This document shows positions 50,592 to 59,885 of a stretch of DNA of 64,000 nucleotides, piece by piece (within the stretch, counting starts at the first letter, position 1; each line of letters opens with the position of its first letter). A program made the position numbers and the translations under genes. The notes under the pieces are model-generated. The model made no database searches, was not told the DNA's origin, and saw nothing but the letters and a program-made list of their open reading frames with translations. Origin of the DNA: Halopenitus persicus (GTDB lineage Archaea > Halobacteriota > Halobacteria > Halobacteriales > Haloferacaceae); the NCBI RefSeq assembly GCF_900107205.1, contig NZ_FNPC01000001.1, positions 489,699 through 553,698 of the forward strand, in the 5' to 3' direction.

Positions 50592-51353
50592 CTACAGCAC
50601 CTCCACGTCGTCCCGCAGCACCTCGAGGACGTCGGCGGCCGCGTCGGGACCGTCGCCGAGGATCTCGGCGGCGCCCTCGTCGTCAGCGGGCGATTCCAGC
50701 CGGACCATCTCCAGGCAGTCGGCGCCGGCCGGGTCGGGGGCCGCCGACGCGACCTCCTGCTTCCGGGCCCGCATCTTCGACCGCATCGAGGGATACCGGG
50801 GCTCGTTGAGCCCCTCCTTGACGGCGATCACCGCGGGGAGGTCCACCTCGTAGACCTCCTCGCCGCCGCCGACCTCGCGCTTTGCGACCGCGGTGCCGTC
50901 CGCGACGTCCAGCGACTTGATCCCGGCCACGAACGGCAGGTCGAGTTGGCCGGCCAAGTGGGTACCGACCTGGTAGTTCGCGGCGTCGGCCGACTCGTTG
51001 CCGACGAGCAGGACGTCGAAGTCGGTCTCCGCCTCGGCGACGTAGTCGGCGATCGCGGTCGCGGTGTCGACCGGGCCCCACTCCCCGTCCTCGGTCTCGA
51101 GCAGGGTGGCCTCGTCGGCCCCCATCGCGAGGGCGGTTCGGAGCTGTTCGTCGGCCGCCTCGGGCCCGAGGGTGAGCGCCGTCGCGGTCCCGTCGCGGTC
51201 CTCCGCGATCCGGACCGCCTCCTCGAGGGCGCACTCCTCGTGCGGGCTCATCGTGAACCCGAGGGTGCTCGTGTCGATCCCCCGCTGGTCGTCGGTCAGT
51301 ACGATCTTCGCGCCGGTGTCCGGCACGCGCTTGACGCAGGCGAGCGTGTTCAT
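50592..51353 (-). CDS. etfB: Electron transfer flavoprotein, beta subunit
   Basis: 253 residues. [20 protein letters not shown] and the signature [20 protein letters not shown] followed by [20 protein letters not shown] and the C-terminal signature [20 protein letters not shown] (start of the ETF-beta recognition loop) are present. It holds AMP in bacterial/eukaryotic homologues. First gene of etfBA; etfA starts one base after its stop. Confidence 0.94.
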   Translation of the reverse strand: MNTLACVKRVPDTGAKIVLTDDQRGIDTSTLGFTMSPHEECALEEAVRIAEDRDGTATALTLGPEAADEQLRTALAMGADEATLLETEDGEWGPVDTATAIADYVAEAETDFDVLLVGNESADAANYQVGTHLAGQLDLPFVAGIKSLDVADGTAVAKREVGGGEEVYEVDLPAVIAVKEGLNEPRYPSMRSKMRARKQEVASAAPDPAGADCLEMVRLESPADDEGAAEILGDGPDAAADVLEVLRDDVEVL

Positions 51354-51538
51354 ACGTGGTGGGTGATGGGTGTTGTAAACGGCTGGTGGTCGTTGGTGGT
51401 AGTCGTTGGCGGCTGGTGGTCGTTGACGGCTGGCGGTCGTCGGTGGATGATCGTCGTGTGGGAACGGTGGTCGTCGGTGGCTGCCAACTGGTCCGGCCGG
51501 ACCGCATCCGGCCGGTGGAGCGACCTCCGACAGTCCCG
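51354..51538. repeat. GT-rich low-complexity intergenic repeat between etfB and the dimethylglycine dehydrogenase gene
   Basis: 185 bases dominated by ggtggtcgttgg and gtcgtcggtgg motifs on the plus strand. It should hold the etfBA promoter, but no clear TATA is seen, so etfBA may also be read through from the upstream dehydrogenase gene (which ends at 51539). Confidence 0.5.
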
Positions 51539-54151
51539 CTAGCTCCGGATGCGCTCGTTGTCGGGGTCGAACAGGGGCCGGCTGCCGGCGACCTCGACGG
51601 TGACCGGGTACTGCTCGCCGAAGTACTCGACGGACAGCTGTTGGCCCTCCTCGGCGTACTCCGGCGGGAGATACGCCATCAGCAGGTGCTTGCCGAGGCT
51701 CGGGGCGGTCCCGGCGCTGGTGACGTACGACTCACGCCCCTCCTCGTCGACGATCACCTCGCCGTCGGGGTCGAGCACGGGCTCGTTGCCGAGCATGAAC
51801 CGGCGCTCGCCGGTCTCGGAGAGGTGGTCGTCGACCGAGAGGGTACACAGCGTCGCGGCGTTCTCCTCCTCGATCGCTTCCGCGTACGCCTCCTTGCCGA
51901 TGAAGTCGGCGTCCTTGACGCCGTGGAAGGTCAGCCCGGCCTCGGCGGGGTCGTACTCGAGCTCCAGCTCGTGGCCGTAGAGGCGGTATCCCTTCTCCAT
52001 CCGGCCGGTGGTCCCGTAGACGCCCATCCCGACCGGGCGGACGTCGTACTCCTGGCCGGCCTCCCAGAGGGTGTCCCAGAGCCGGCCGCCCTGCTCGCTG
52101 GGCGCGTAGATCTCCCAGCCGCGCTCGCCGACGTAGGAGATGCGTAGCGCCCACGCGTCGACCTCGCCGATCGTGATCTTCTGGGCGGTGTAGGGCGGGA
52201 ACGCCTCGTGGGACATGTCCTCCTCGGCCACGGAGTCGACCAGGTTCCGGGCGTCCGGTCCCCAGACGCCGAGGGTACACAGCGCGGAGGTTTGGTCGAT
52301 CAACTGGACCGACCCGTCCTCCGGCAGGTGGCCACGGAACCAGGCCTTGTCGGCGCCGCCCATCCCGCCGCCGGTGATGACCCGGTAGCGGTTCTCCCCG
52401 ATCCGGACGATCGACAGGTCGGAAACGAAGCCGCCGTTCTCGGCGAGGATCGGCGTGTACACCGACTGCCCGACGTCGACGTCCATCCGGCCGACCGCCA
52501 TCCGCTCGGCGAACTCGGTCGCGCCGGGGCCGACGAGGTCGAAGATGGTGAAGCCCATATCCCCGACCATCGCGACCTTGTCGCGCATGTGCAGGTGCTC
52601 GGCGAGGATGATCGGCGACCACCACCGCGAGTCCCACTCGTTGGGACGGGTGAGCCCCGAGAGCTCCTCGTTGTACCGCGTCAGCAGGTCCCGGTTCGAC
52701 TCGAACCACTGGGGGCGCTCCCAGCCGGCCGCCTCGAAGAACCGGGCGTCGAGGTCCTCCTGCCGGTCGTGGAAGGGGCTCGTCCGGAGCGGACGCGAGG
52801 ACTGCCACTGCTCGGCGGGATGGACGATCCCGTAGATCTTCTGGAACCCCTCGTGGGCCCGGTTCTTCACGAACTCGCGGGAGGTGCCGTACTCGTAGAA
52901 CCGGTTGACGTCGGAGCCGTGGATGTCGATGTCGGTCCAGCCGCGGGTCATCCGCTGGGCCATCGCCTCGCCGATCGCCGGGGCCTCCTTGATCCAGATC
53001 GCCGCCGCGGACCAGAGCCCGTCGACGTCCTGCAGCTCCCCGAGCAGCGGCGCGCCGTCGGGGGTCTGCGAGAGCAGCCCGTCGATCTCGTGGCGCACGC
53101 CGGCCTCGGGGTCGTCGAGCAGATCGGGGACGATCTCGAGGGCGTCCTCCATCGACTGCTCGAAGGCGTCGTCGGTGAGCGGCGGCTGGGTCGGCGACAG
53201 CGGCGCCTCCTCGATGGACGGCACGTCCTCGACGTCCCAGAGGATCGGCCGGTGCTGGTAGGAGCCGACCTCGAGGTCGTTGCCGTGCTGGCGCTCGTAC
53301 ATCTGGGTATCCATATCACGGACGACCGGGAAGGAGATCTCCCCCTCGTAGTCCTCGAAGAAGGAGATCGGCCCGACGCTCACCATCTGGTGGACCGCGG
53401 GCGTCAGCGGGATCTCGACGCCCGCCATCTTCGCGAGCTTCGGGCTCCAGAGCCCGGCGGCGATGACGACCTCGTCGGCCTCGATCGTCCCGCGGTCCGT
53501 CTCGACCGCCGTGATCTCCCCGCCCTCGACGTGGAGGTCGAGGACCTCGGTGTTCGGCGACAGGTGGAGGCCGCCGTCGCCGCTACGCTCCGACGCGGGA
53601 ACCACGTCCGCGTCGGGCTCGAGGTCGCCGGCGTCGGCCGGGTCGACCTCGCCGGCGGCGATCGCGTCGGCCCGCGACCGCATCACCTCGCCGGCTCGAA
53701 GGGGGTCACACGTGCCCGCACCGGGGCTGTAGAAGCCGGCCTTGATGAGGTCGGTGTTGACGTACGGAACCATGTCCTCGACCTCCTCGGGCGTGAGCAG
53801 CTCGCCGGGCTCCCCCCAGGACTTCGCCGACTGGACGCGGCGTTTCAGCTCCTCGACGCGCTCGTCGGTGCGGGCGACCTCGATCCCGCCGCTGTTGGTG
53901 AACGTGTCGAAGTCCTTGTACTGCTCGATGCTGCGCCGGGTGAGGTGGGTCATCTCCTTGGAGTGCTCGACGGGCATCAGGAAGTTCGACGCGTGGCCCG
54001 TCGACCCGCCGGGGTCCGGCAGCGGCCCCTTGTCGATGAGGACGATGTCCTCCCGGCCGTACCGGGCGAGGTGATACGACAGGCTGTTCCCGACGATCCC
54101 GGCGCCGAGGATCACCGTCTCCGCGCTCCCGGGAAGGTCGCTCTCGCTCAT
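51539..54151 (-). CDS. Dimethylglycine/sarcosine dehydrogenase-like FAD enzyme with GcvT domains
   Basis: 870 residues. Order: N-terminal DAO-type FAD domain (AETVILGAGIVGNSLSYHLA, GSTGHASNFLMPVEHSKE), an FAO_M linker domain, then a GcvT folate-binding domain (VGDMGFTIFDLVGPGATEFA, ITGGGMGGADKAWFRGHLPE, YVGERGWEIYAPSEQGGRLW) and the GcvT C-terminal barrel. This is the architecture of dimethylglycine and sarcosine dehydrogenases, which oxidise N-methyl groups and capture the formaldehyde as 5,10-methylene-THF. Neighbouring EtfAB are the electron acceptors. The substrate is inferred, not proven. Start ATG 54151. Confidence 0.9.
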   Translation of the reverse strand: MSESDLPGSAETVILGAGIVGNSLSYHLARYGREDIVLIDKGPLPDPGGSTGHASNFLMPVEHSKEMTHLTRRSIEQYKDFDTFTNSGGIEVARTDERVEELKRRVQSAKSWGEPGELLTPEEVEDMVPYVNTDLIKAGFYSPGAGTCDPLRAGEVMRSRADAIAAGEVDPADAGDLEPDADVVPASERSGDGGLHLSPNTEVLDLHVEGGEITAVETDRGTIEADEVVIAAGLWSPKLAKMAGVEIPLTPAVHQMVSVGPISFFEDYEGEISFPVVRDMDTQMYERQHGNDLEVGSYQHRPILWDVEDVPSIEEAPLSPTQPPLTDDAFEQSMEDALEIVPDLLDDPEAGVRHEIDGLLSQTPDGAPLLGELQDVDGLWSAAAIWIKEAPAIGEAMAQRMTRGWTDIDIHGSDVNRFYEYGTSREFVKNRAHEGFQKIYGIVHPAEQWQSSRPLRTSPFHDRQEDLDARFFEAAGWERPQWFESNRDLLTRYNEELSGLTRPNEWDSRWWSPIILAEHLHMRDKVAMVGDMGFTIFDLVGPGATEFAERMAVGRMDVDVGQSVYTPILAENGGFVSDLSIVRIGENRYRVITGGGMGGADKAWFRGHLPEDGSVQLIDQTSALCTLGVWGPDARNLVDSVAEEDMSHEAFPPYTAQKITIGEVDAWALRISYVGERGWEIYAPSEQGGRLWDTLWEAGQEYDVRPVGMGVYGTTGRMEKGYRLYGHELELEYDPAEAGLTFHGVKDADFIGKEAYAEAIEEENAATLCTLSVDDHLSETGERRFMLGNEPVLDPDGEVIVDEEGRESYVTSAGTAPSLGKHLLMAYLPPEYAEEGQQLSVEYFGEQYPVTVEVAGSRPLFDPDNERIRS

Positions 54152-54415
54152 CGGCGCTCACCCGTCCGCGTCCGCCGCCGATGGGTCGTCGATCGGTGGG
54201 TCGTCGGTCGGTGGGTCATCGACCGACGGATCGATCCCGCGTCCGTTCCCGCATCGTGATCCGCGCTATTGGGTCCCGATGTCATACTCGTTCGGGGATC
54301 GATCCCCCGACGACATTAAAAGACCGCCTCGTTCGGGATCGGTCCCGTGATCGCCGGCGGAGGGGCACAAACAGTCATAATTCGGATACGTCGTGTTTCG
54401 GCGGTCCGACGCCGA

Positions 54416-57337
54416 TCACGGGACGTCGTCCGGCCTCGCGTTCGCACCATCCGCATCCCGGTCCGCGCTCGAACCATCCGCATCCCGGTCCGCGCTCGAA
54501 CCATCCGCATCCCGGTCCGCGCTCGAACCATCCGCGTCCCGGTCCGCGTTCGCTCCGACCGACGCCGCGGTTGCTGCGGCGGTTCCGACCGCCGCGACGT
54601 TCTCGGCGACGTCGTGGACCCGGACCAGGTCGACGCCCCGTTCGGCGGCCAGGGCCGTGGCCGCGATCGTCGCGGCGAGACGGTCGGAGTCGTTCCGATC
54701 CGCGGCGTCGGCCGCCACCGGACCGGTCTCCGGTTCCACGGCGTCGAACATCGACTTGTGGGAGTGGCCGACGAGCACGGGCGTGCCCAGCGCCCGGAAC
54801 TCCCCGATCCGGTCGAGCAGCTCGAAGCTCTCGGCTGGGCGCTTCCCGAACCCGAGTCCCGGATCGACGATCACGTCCTCGCGGTCGATCCCGGCTCGTT
54901 CGGCGAGCAGGAGGCGTTCGCGGAGCGCGTCGAACACGTCGTCGACGACGTCGTCGTAGGGATACCGCTCCGCGGGGTCGACCGGCGCCGAGAGGCTGTG
55001 CATCACGACGACCGGACAGCCGGCGTCGGCGACGACCGCCCGCATCCGCGCGTCGGCCAGCCCGGTCACGTCGTTCACGACGTCCGCGCCCGCCCCGAGG
55101 GCCGCTCGGGCGACCGACGGCTTCCGGGTGTCGACCGAGATCGCGACGTCGAGCTCGGCGAGGCGCTCGATCACCGGGACGACGCGCTCGCGCTCGACCG
55201 CCGCGGGAACGGGGTCGGCGCCGGGACGCGTCGACTCCCCGCCGACGTCGAGCACGTCCGCGCCGGCCGCGACCAGCTCGCGACCGCGCTCCGCCGCCGC
55301 CTCGACGGCGTGGTGGTCGCCGCCGTCGTGGAAGGAGTCCGGAGTGACGTTGAGGATCCCCATCACCGCCGTGCCGTCGCGCCACGGGGGCGCGTCGGCG
55401 GCGTTCGTCCCGGTTTCGTCGACGTCGTTCGTCCCGGTTTCGTCGACGTCGTGGTCTCCCGTTTCGGTTCGTTCCTTCCCGTTCCGGTCCGATTCGATCC
55501 CATCAACCGCGGTCCGGCCGCGATCCACCGCGGTCCGCTCGCGTTCCACCGCGGTCGCGATCGCCGACGCGAGTCGGCGGTCCGCGGGCGAGGACTCCCG
55601 GAGCCGGCCGAGCAGCGTCCGGAACCGGGCGCGCGTGCCGGAGAGCACGACCTCGACGTGTCGGTCCGGGGCGTCGAGCCCGGAGACGACGCCGGTGCCG
55701 CCGCAGTCCTCCATCGCGTCGGCCAGCTCGCGTGCCGTTTCCAGCCGGGCGTGGAACCGAACCGTTACCCCCGAAAACCGGTCCGCGTGACGCTCGCGAG
55801 CCGGCTTCGGGACGTTCGCGCTCCGCATCACCGACCGCGCCCGGTCGGGCACGTCGGCGCGCACGACGCGCGGGGCGCGGGTCCACCGGTCGCGGGCCTC
55901 CGCGACGACGTACAGCGACCCCGTGACCAGCACGCAGTCGCCCGGATCGGCCGCCGCGATCGCGCGCTCGACCGCGTCGAGAACCGACCCGTGGCGTTCC
56001 ACCGTATCGAGCGCGCCCACCGCGGCGTCCGCATCGACGGACGCGCACGCCGCGGCAGTCGCGTCCACCGCGGCGTCGGGGCCGACCTCCCGTTGGCTCC
56101 CGAGGGTCGCCTCGATGGCCGCCTCGAGCGCTCCGACGTCCGCGGCGCGGTCGACCGCGGGCGCAGCCAGGTGGATCCGGTCGGCGTCGGGCAGCGACCG
56201 AACCATTCCGACGTGGTCCTTCTCGCGTACCGCGCCGAGAACGAGGTGGAGGTCCTCGTAGTCGAACCGGTCGAGGGTGTCGGCGACCGTCGCGCAGGCG
56301 GCGGGGTTGTGCGCCCCGTCCAGCACCACGAGCGGCTCGTCGTCGAACACCTCGAAGCGGCCCGGGATGGTCGTGTTCCGGATCCCCGCGGCCACGTCGG
56401 CTACGGTCGGCTCGAGGCCGGCACGCGCCGTTTCGCGACCGACCTGGACGGCGAGGGTCGCGGCGATCCCGGCGTTGACCGCCTGATGGCTCCCGATCAG
56501 TTGCGTCCGCGTTCGGACGTCGAGAGCCCGCCGGTCGAGGGGCGGCTCGTCACCGGCGTCGAGACCCACTCCGTCGACGGCGTCGAGATCCGATCCGTCG
56601 ATCGAGACGACGGACGCGGGCGGGCGGCGTGCGGACGTCGCCGTCTCGGCCACGCGAACGTCGACCGTCTCCGCGTCCGTCCCGTCGTTTGCCCCGACCG
56701 TCACGACGTCGGTCACCTCCCGGATCGCCGCGAGGGCGTCCCCGGTCGCGCCGGTGACCAGCGGCGCGTCGGCGGGCGCGACCTGCGCGAGGTCGCGGGC
56801 GATCGTGGGGAGGTCCTCGCCCAGAACGTCCGTGTGCTCGTGGCTCACCGACGTGACCGCGGCCGCGACCGGATCGACGACGCTCGTGGCGTCGTAGCGG
56901 CCCCCGATGCCGACCTCGAGCACCGCGACGTCGACGTCACGTCGGGCGAAATGCCACAGCGCGAGGCCGGTGAACGCCTCGAAGAACGTCGGCTCGGCAC
57001 CGTCCGGTGCGGCCGCGACCGCGTCCGGCCATTTCTCCGCGACGAACCGGGTGACCTCCCGTTCCGGGATCCGCCGCCCGTTCACCCGGATCCGGTCCCG
57101 GAGGTCGTTCAGGTCGGGCGAGGTGTACAGACCGACGTCGGCGCCCGCCTCCCGGAGGATACGGGCCAGGACGCGCGCGGTGCTCCCCTTGCCGTTCGAG
57201 CCGGCGACCTGCACGGCCGGGACCGCCTCGTGGGGGTCGCCAAGCCGCTCCAGCAGGGAGGCGGTCGCGTCCGTCCCCAGGTCGGGCCGGAGGTTCGGCA
57301 ACCCCTCCAGCGCGGCTACCGCCTCGTAGTACTCCAT
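54416..57337 (-). CDS. folCP: Fused folylpolyglutamate synthase and dihydropteroate synthase
   Basis: 973 residues. Residues 1-430 are FolC (dihydrofolate/folylpolyglutamate synthase): AVQVAGSNGKGSTARVLARI, LEVGIGGRYDATSVVDPVAA, LLVVLDGAHNPAA-like LVVLDGAHNPAACATVADTL. A haloarchaea-specific middle segment follows. From about residue 650, FolP: GTAVMGILNVTPDSFHDGGD, VGGESTRPGADPVP, DVISVDTRK-like VAISVDTRKPSVARAALGAG and DPGLGFGKRPAESFELLDRI. The fusion is known from Haloferax. The C-terminus ends with four ADRDADGSS units (27-bp repeat 54446-54553). It makes the THF cofactor used by its neighbours. ATG 57337 is the natural start. Confidence 0.93.
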   Translation of the reverse strand: MEYYEAVAALEGLPNLRPDLGTDATASLLERLGDPHEAVPAVQVAGSNGKGSTARVLARILREAGADVGLYTSPDLNDLRDRIRVNGRRIPEREVTRFVAEKWPDAVAAAPDGAEPTFFEAFTGLALWHFARRDVDVAVLEVGIGGRYDATSVVDPVAAAVTSVSHEHTDVLGEDLPTIARDLAQVAPADAPLVTGATGDALAAIREVTDVVTVGANDGTDAETVDVRVAETATSARRPPASVVSIDGSDLDAVDGVGLDAGDEPPLDRRALDVRTRTQLIGSHQAVNAGIAATLAVQVGRETARAGLEPTVADVAAGIRNTTIPGRFEVFDDEPLVVLDGAHNPAACATVADTLDRFDYEDLHLVLGAVREKDHVGMVRSLPDADRIHLAAPAVDRAADVGALEAAIEATLGSQREVGPDAAVDATAAACASVDADAAVGALDTVERHGSVLDAVERAIAAADPGDCVLVTGSLYVVAEARDRWTRAPRVVRADVPDRARSVMRSANVPKPARERHADRFSGVTVRFHARLETARELADAMEDCGGTGVVSGLDAPDRHVEVVLSGTRARFRTLLGRLRESSPADRRLASAIATAVERERTAVDRGRTAVDGIESDRNGKERTETGDHDVDETGTNDVDETGTNAADAPPWRDGTAVMGILNVTPDSFHDGGDHHAVEAAAERGRELVAAGADVLDVGGESTRPGADPVPAAVERERVVPVIERLAELDVAISVDTRKPSVARAALGAGADVVNDVTGLADARMRAVVADAGCPVVVMHSLSAPVDPAERYPYDDVVDDVFDALRERLLLAERAGIDREDVIVDPGLGFGKRPAESFELLDRIGEFRALGTPVLVGHSHKSMFDAVEPETGPVAADAADRNDSDRLAATIAATALAAERGVDLVRVHDVAENVAAVGTAAATAASVGANADRDADGSSADRDADGSSADRDADGSSADRDADGANARPDDVP
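54446..54553. repeat. 27-bp tandem repeat, four copies, at the 3' end of the folCP gene
   Basis: Unit accatccgcatcccggtccg cgctcga; copies at 54446, 54473, 54500 and 54527, the first three identical. In frame it encodes SSADRDADG units just before the C-terminus. Confidence 0.93.
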
Positions 57338-57609
57338 ACGCGAGCGGTCCGTGCGGTCGCCACTAAAGACTCCGCCGCGCGGCGGACCCCGACGCGCCCG
57401 GACCACAACGTGTCATATATCGATCCATTATCGCTTGCGCCCCGGCGTGTTCGGATCGGGTGAGTCCGGATCGACGGGGTGGAAGACCCAAATACGGGCG
57501 TTCGAGGCGGGATCGACGCGTTTCGAACGCGTCGGTAACTATGACCGATACGTCGTCTGATACGTATGGGAAGTCTTGATAACGCGGCCACCGAAAGGTT
57601 TCGGACACG
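57338..57609. promoter_or_regulatory. Divergent promoter region between folCP and the formate-THF ligase gene
   Basis: 272 bases. AT-rich elements gtcatatatcg (about 57411-57421) and cattatcg lie on the folCP side, and cttgataac (about 57577-57585), 28 bases before ATG 57610, is the probable TATA box of the ligase gene. Two direct gatacgt copies (57546, 57558) lie upstream of it. No gene. Confidence 0.5.
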
Positions 57610-59334
57610 ATGACATCAGATACCGACGCCGAGGACGACGGGTCGTTCCCGACCGACTACGAGATCGCCGACGCGGCCGAGACGGAACACATCGCCGACG
57701 TCGTGGAGCCGTTCGGGCTCGACCGTGACGACCTCGAGCTCTACGGGGAGGACAAGGCGAAGGTACGCCTCGACGCGATCGAGGAGACGGTCGCCGAGCG
57801 CGACGCCGACGGCAAGCTCGTGCTCGTCACCGGAATGACGCCGACGCCGCTCGGGGAGGGCAAGACGGTCACCACGGTCGGACTCGGACAGGCGTTCAAC
57901 CGGATCGGCAAGGACGCGCTGGTGGCGATCCGCGAGCCGTCGCTCGGGCCGGTCTTCGGCGTCAAGGGCGGCGCCGCCGGCGGCGGCTACTCGCAGGTGC
58001 TGCCGATGGAGGACATCAACCTCCACTTCACCGGCGACCTCCACGCGCTCACGACCGCGCACAACCTCATCTCGACGATGCTCGACAACCACATCAAGCA
58101 GGGCAACGAGCTCGACGTCGCGGTCAACTGGGTCAACTGGCCCCGCGCGATGGACATGAACGACCGCGTGCTGCGCGAGACGGTGATCGGCCTCGGCGGC
58201 GACGTCACCGGCGTGCCACGCGAGGACGGGTTCATCCTCACGGCCGCCTCGGAGCTGATGGCCGTGCTGTGTCTGGCCGACAGCCTCTCGGACCTCAAGG
58301 AGCGCGTGGCCCGGATCATCGTCGCCTACGACGACGACGGCGACCCGATCACCGTCGACGACATCGACGCCACGGGGGCGGTCACGATCCTCCTCAAGGA
58401 CGCGATCAAGCCGAACGTCGTCCAGACGATCGAGGGGACGCCGGCGTTCGTCCACGGCGGTCCCTTCGCCAACATCGCCCACGGCACCAACTCCCTGATG
58501 GCCGACCGGCTCGCCTCGCACCTCTCGGAGTACCTCGTGACCGAGGCCGGCTTCGGCTCCGATCTCGGCGCCGAGAAGTTCATGAACATCGTCTGCCGCT
58601 TCGGCGAGATGGAGCCGGACGCGGTCACGCTCGTGGCCTCCGTCCGGGCGCTGAAGTATCACGGGCAGGATATGTGGCCGCCGGAGCTCGAGGAGCTCGA
58701 GGACGAGGACGTCGCGGCGGTCGAGCGCGGCTTCGAGAACCTCGACAAACACGTCCGGAACCTCCAGCAGTTCGGCGTCCCCGTCGTCGTGGCGATAAAC
58801 CGGTTCCCCGGCGACACCGACGCCGAGGTGCAGGCGGTGATCGACCACTGCGAGGAGGACCTGGGGATCCGCGTCGCGGAGTCGAACGTCTTCAGCGACG
58901 GCGGTGCGGGCGGCGAGGACCTCGCCGAGCAGCTCGTCGACGCGGCCGAGTCGGACTCCGAGTTCGAGTACCTCTACGAGGCCGACGTCCCGATCAAGGA
59001 GAAGATCGAGACGATCGCAACGGAGATCTACGGCGCCGACGGCGTCGAGTACCACGGCGACGCCGAGGAGGACATCGAGCGGCTCACGGACCTCGGGTTC
59101 GACGACATGCCGGTCTGTATGTCCAAGACGTTCCACTCGCTCAGCGACGACCCGAGCCGCAAGGGCGCGCCCGAGGACTGGACCCTCGAGGTGACCGAGG
59201 TCTATCCGTCGACCGGCGCCGGGTTCCTCGTCGTCCTCACCGGCGACGTCCTCACCCTGCCCGGCCTGCCGGCCGAGCCCGCGGCAGCCGGGATGGACAT
59301 CGACGAGGACGGCACGATCTCGGGACTGTTCTGA
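57610..59334 (+). CDS. fhs: Formate-tetrahydrofolate ligase
   Basis: 574 residues, the standard length. Interconverts formate + THF + ATP and 10-formyl-THF. The P-loop LVTGMTPTPLGEGKTVTTVG, EPSLGPVFGVKGGAAGGGYS, the HFTGDLHALTTAHNLISTML motif and NLDKHVRNLQQFGVPVVVAI are all present. It connects the one-carbon pool from the methylated-amine enzymes in this region with formate. Start ATG 57610 (MTSDTDAEDDGSFPTDYEIA) with an acidic N-terminus. Confidence 0.96.
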   Translation: MTSDTDAEDDGSFPTDYEIADAAETEHIADVVEPFGLDRDDLELYGEDKAKVRLDAIEETVAERDADGKLVLVTGMTPTPLGEGKTVTTVGLGQAFNRIGKDALVAIREPSLGPVFGVKGGAAGGGYSQVLPMEDINLHFTGDLHALTTAHNLISTMLDNHIKQGNELDVAVNWVNWPRAMDMNDRVLRETVIGLGGDVTGVPREDGFILTAASELMAVLCLADSLSDLKERVARIIVAYDDDGDPITVDDIDATGAVTILLKDAIKPNVVQTIEGTPAFVHGGPFANIAHGTNSLMADRLASHLSEYLVTEAGFGSDLGAEKFMNIVCRFGEMEPDAVTLVASVRALKYHGQDMWPPELEELEDEDVAAVERGFENLDKHVRNLQQFGVPVVVAINRFPGDTDAEVQAVIDHCEEDLGIRVAESNVFSDGGAGGEDLAEQLVDAAESDSEFEYLYEADVPIKEKIETIATEIYGADGVEYHGDAEEDIERLTDLGFDDMPVCMSKTFHSLSDDPSRKGAPEDWTLEVTEVYPSTGAGFLVVLTGDVLTLPGLPAEPAAAGMDIDEDGTISGLF

Positions 59335-59394
59335 GCCGGCGGGCATCGACCGGGGGCGATCCCGAGCCGACCCGAGTCCGATAGTCGACCCGCG

Positions 59395-59727
59395 TCAGTC
59401 CGTGTCCGAACGGCTCGGATCGTCTGCGGTTCCGGGTTCGTTCTCGAGTTCCGTGATCGTCCCTTCGAGTTCCGCCACGGTTTCCTCGAGCGTCTCGACC
59501 CGATCGCGGAGGGCCTCGTTCTCGCGGGCGAGCCGCGTGAGCGCCTCGTCGATCCGCGCCAGTTCGTCGGTGATCTCGATGAACGCGAAGCCGGCGCCGA
59601 GCCCGACGAGCAGGCCGATGACGCCCGCGGCGAGGAACCCGGCGACCGCGGCGACGAGGAGGACGACCGCGTCGATCACGTCCTGGAGGTCGATCGGAAT
59701 CCCGATCAGGGGGAGGGCAAGGGGCAT
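59395..59727 (-). CDS. Membrane protein with a coiled-coil C-terminus
   Basis: 110 residues. Two overlapping hydrophobic helices (VIDAVVLLVAAVAGFLAAGV and IGLLVGLGAGFAFIEI) are followed by a heptad coiled coil (IDEALTRLARENEALRDRVE, TLEETVAELEGTITELENEP). ATG 59727 is supported by a TATA box ccttaaatacc at 59755-59765. No known family; proteins of this shape occur in many haloarchaea. Confidence 0.65.
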   Translation of the reverse strand: MPLALPLIGIPIDLQDVIDAVVLLVAAVAGFLAAGVIGLLVGLGAGFAFIEITDELARIDEALTRLARENEALRDRVETLEETVAELEGTITELENEPGTADDPSRSDTD

Positions 59728-59754
59728 GAACGCGTTGGCCTCCGCCGCGCGCTT

Positions 59755-59841
59755 CCTTAAATACCGTGGCGGGCCGTTCACGCGGGCGTTTAAATATGGT
59801 TTCCCGCCGGTCCCGGAACCAGTTAAGTATCGTGGCGGGTC
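59755..59841 (-). promoter_or_regulatory. Triple TATA promoter region with a duplicated 19-bp element
   Basis: Three TATA-like boxes follow each other: ttaaatacc (about 59757-59765), gtttaaatatgg (about 59789-59800) and ttaagtatcg (about 59823-59832). The first and third are part of a direct repeat, ttaaataccgtggcgggcc at 59758-59776 and ttaagtatcgtggcgggtc at 59823-59841, 65 bases apart. It lies upstream of the gene at 59395-59727 and behind the regulator gene. Confidence 0.6.
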
Positions 59842-59885
59842 AGCGAACGTGTCCGCCGACGACGGGACGAGGCCGAGACCGCCGA

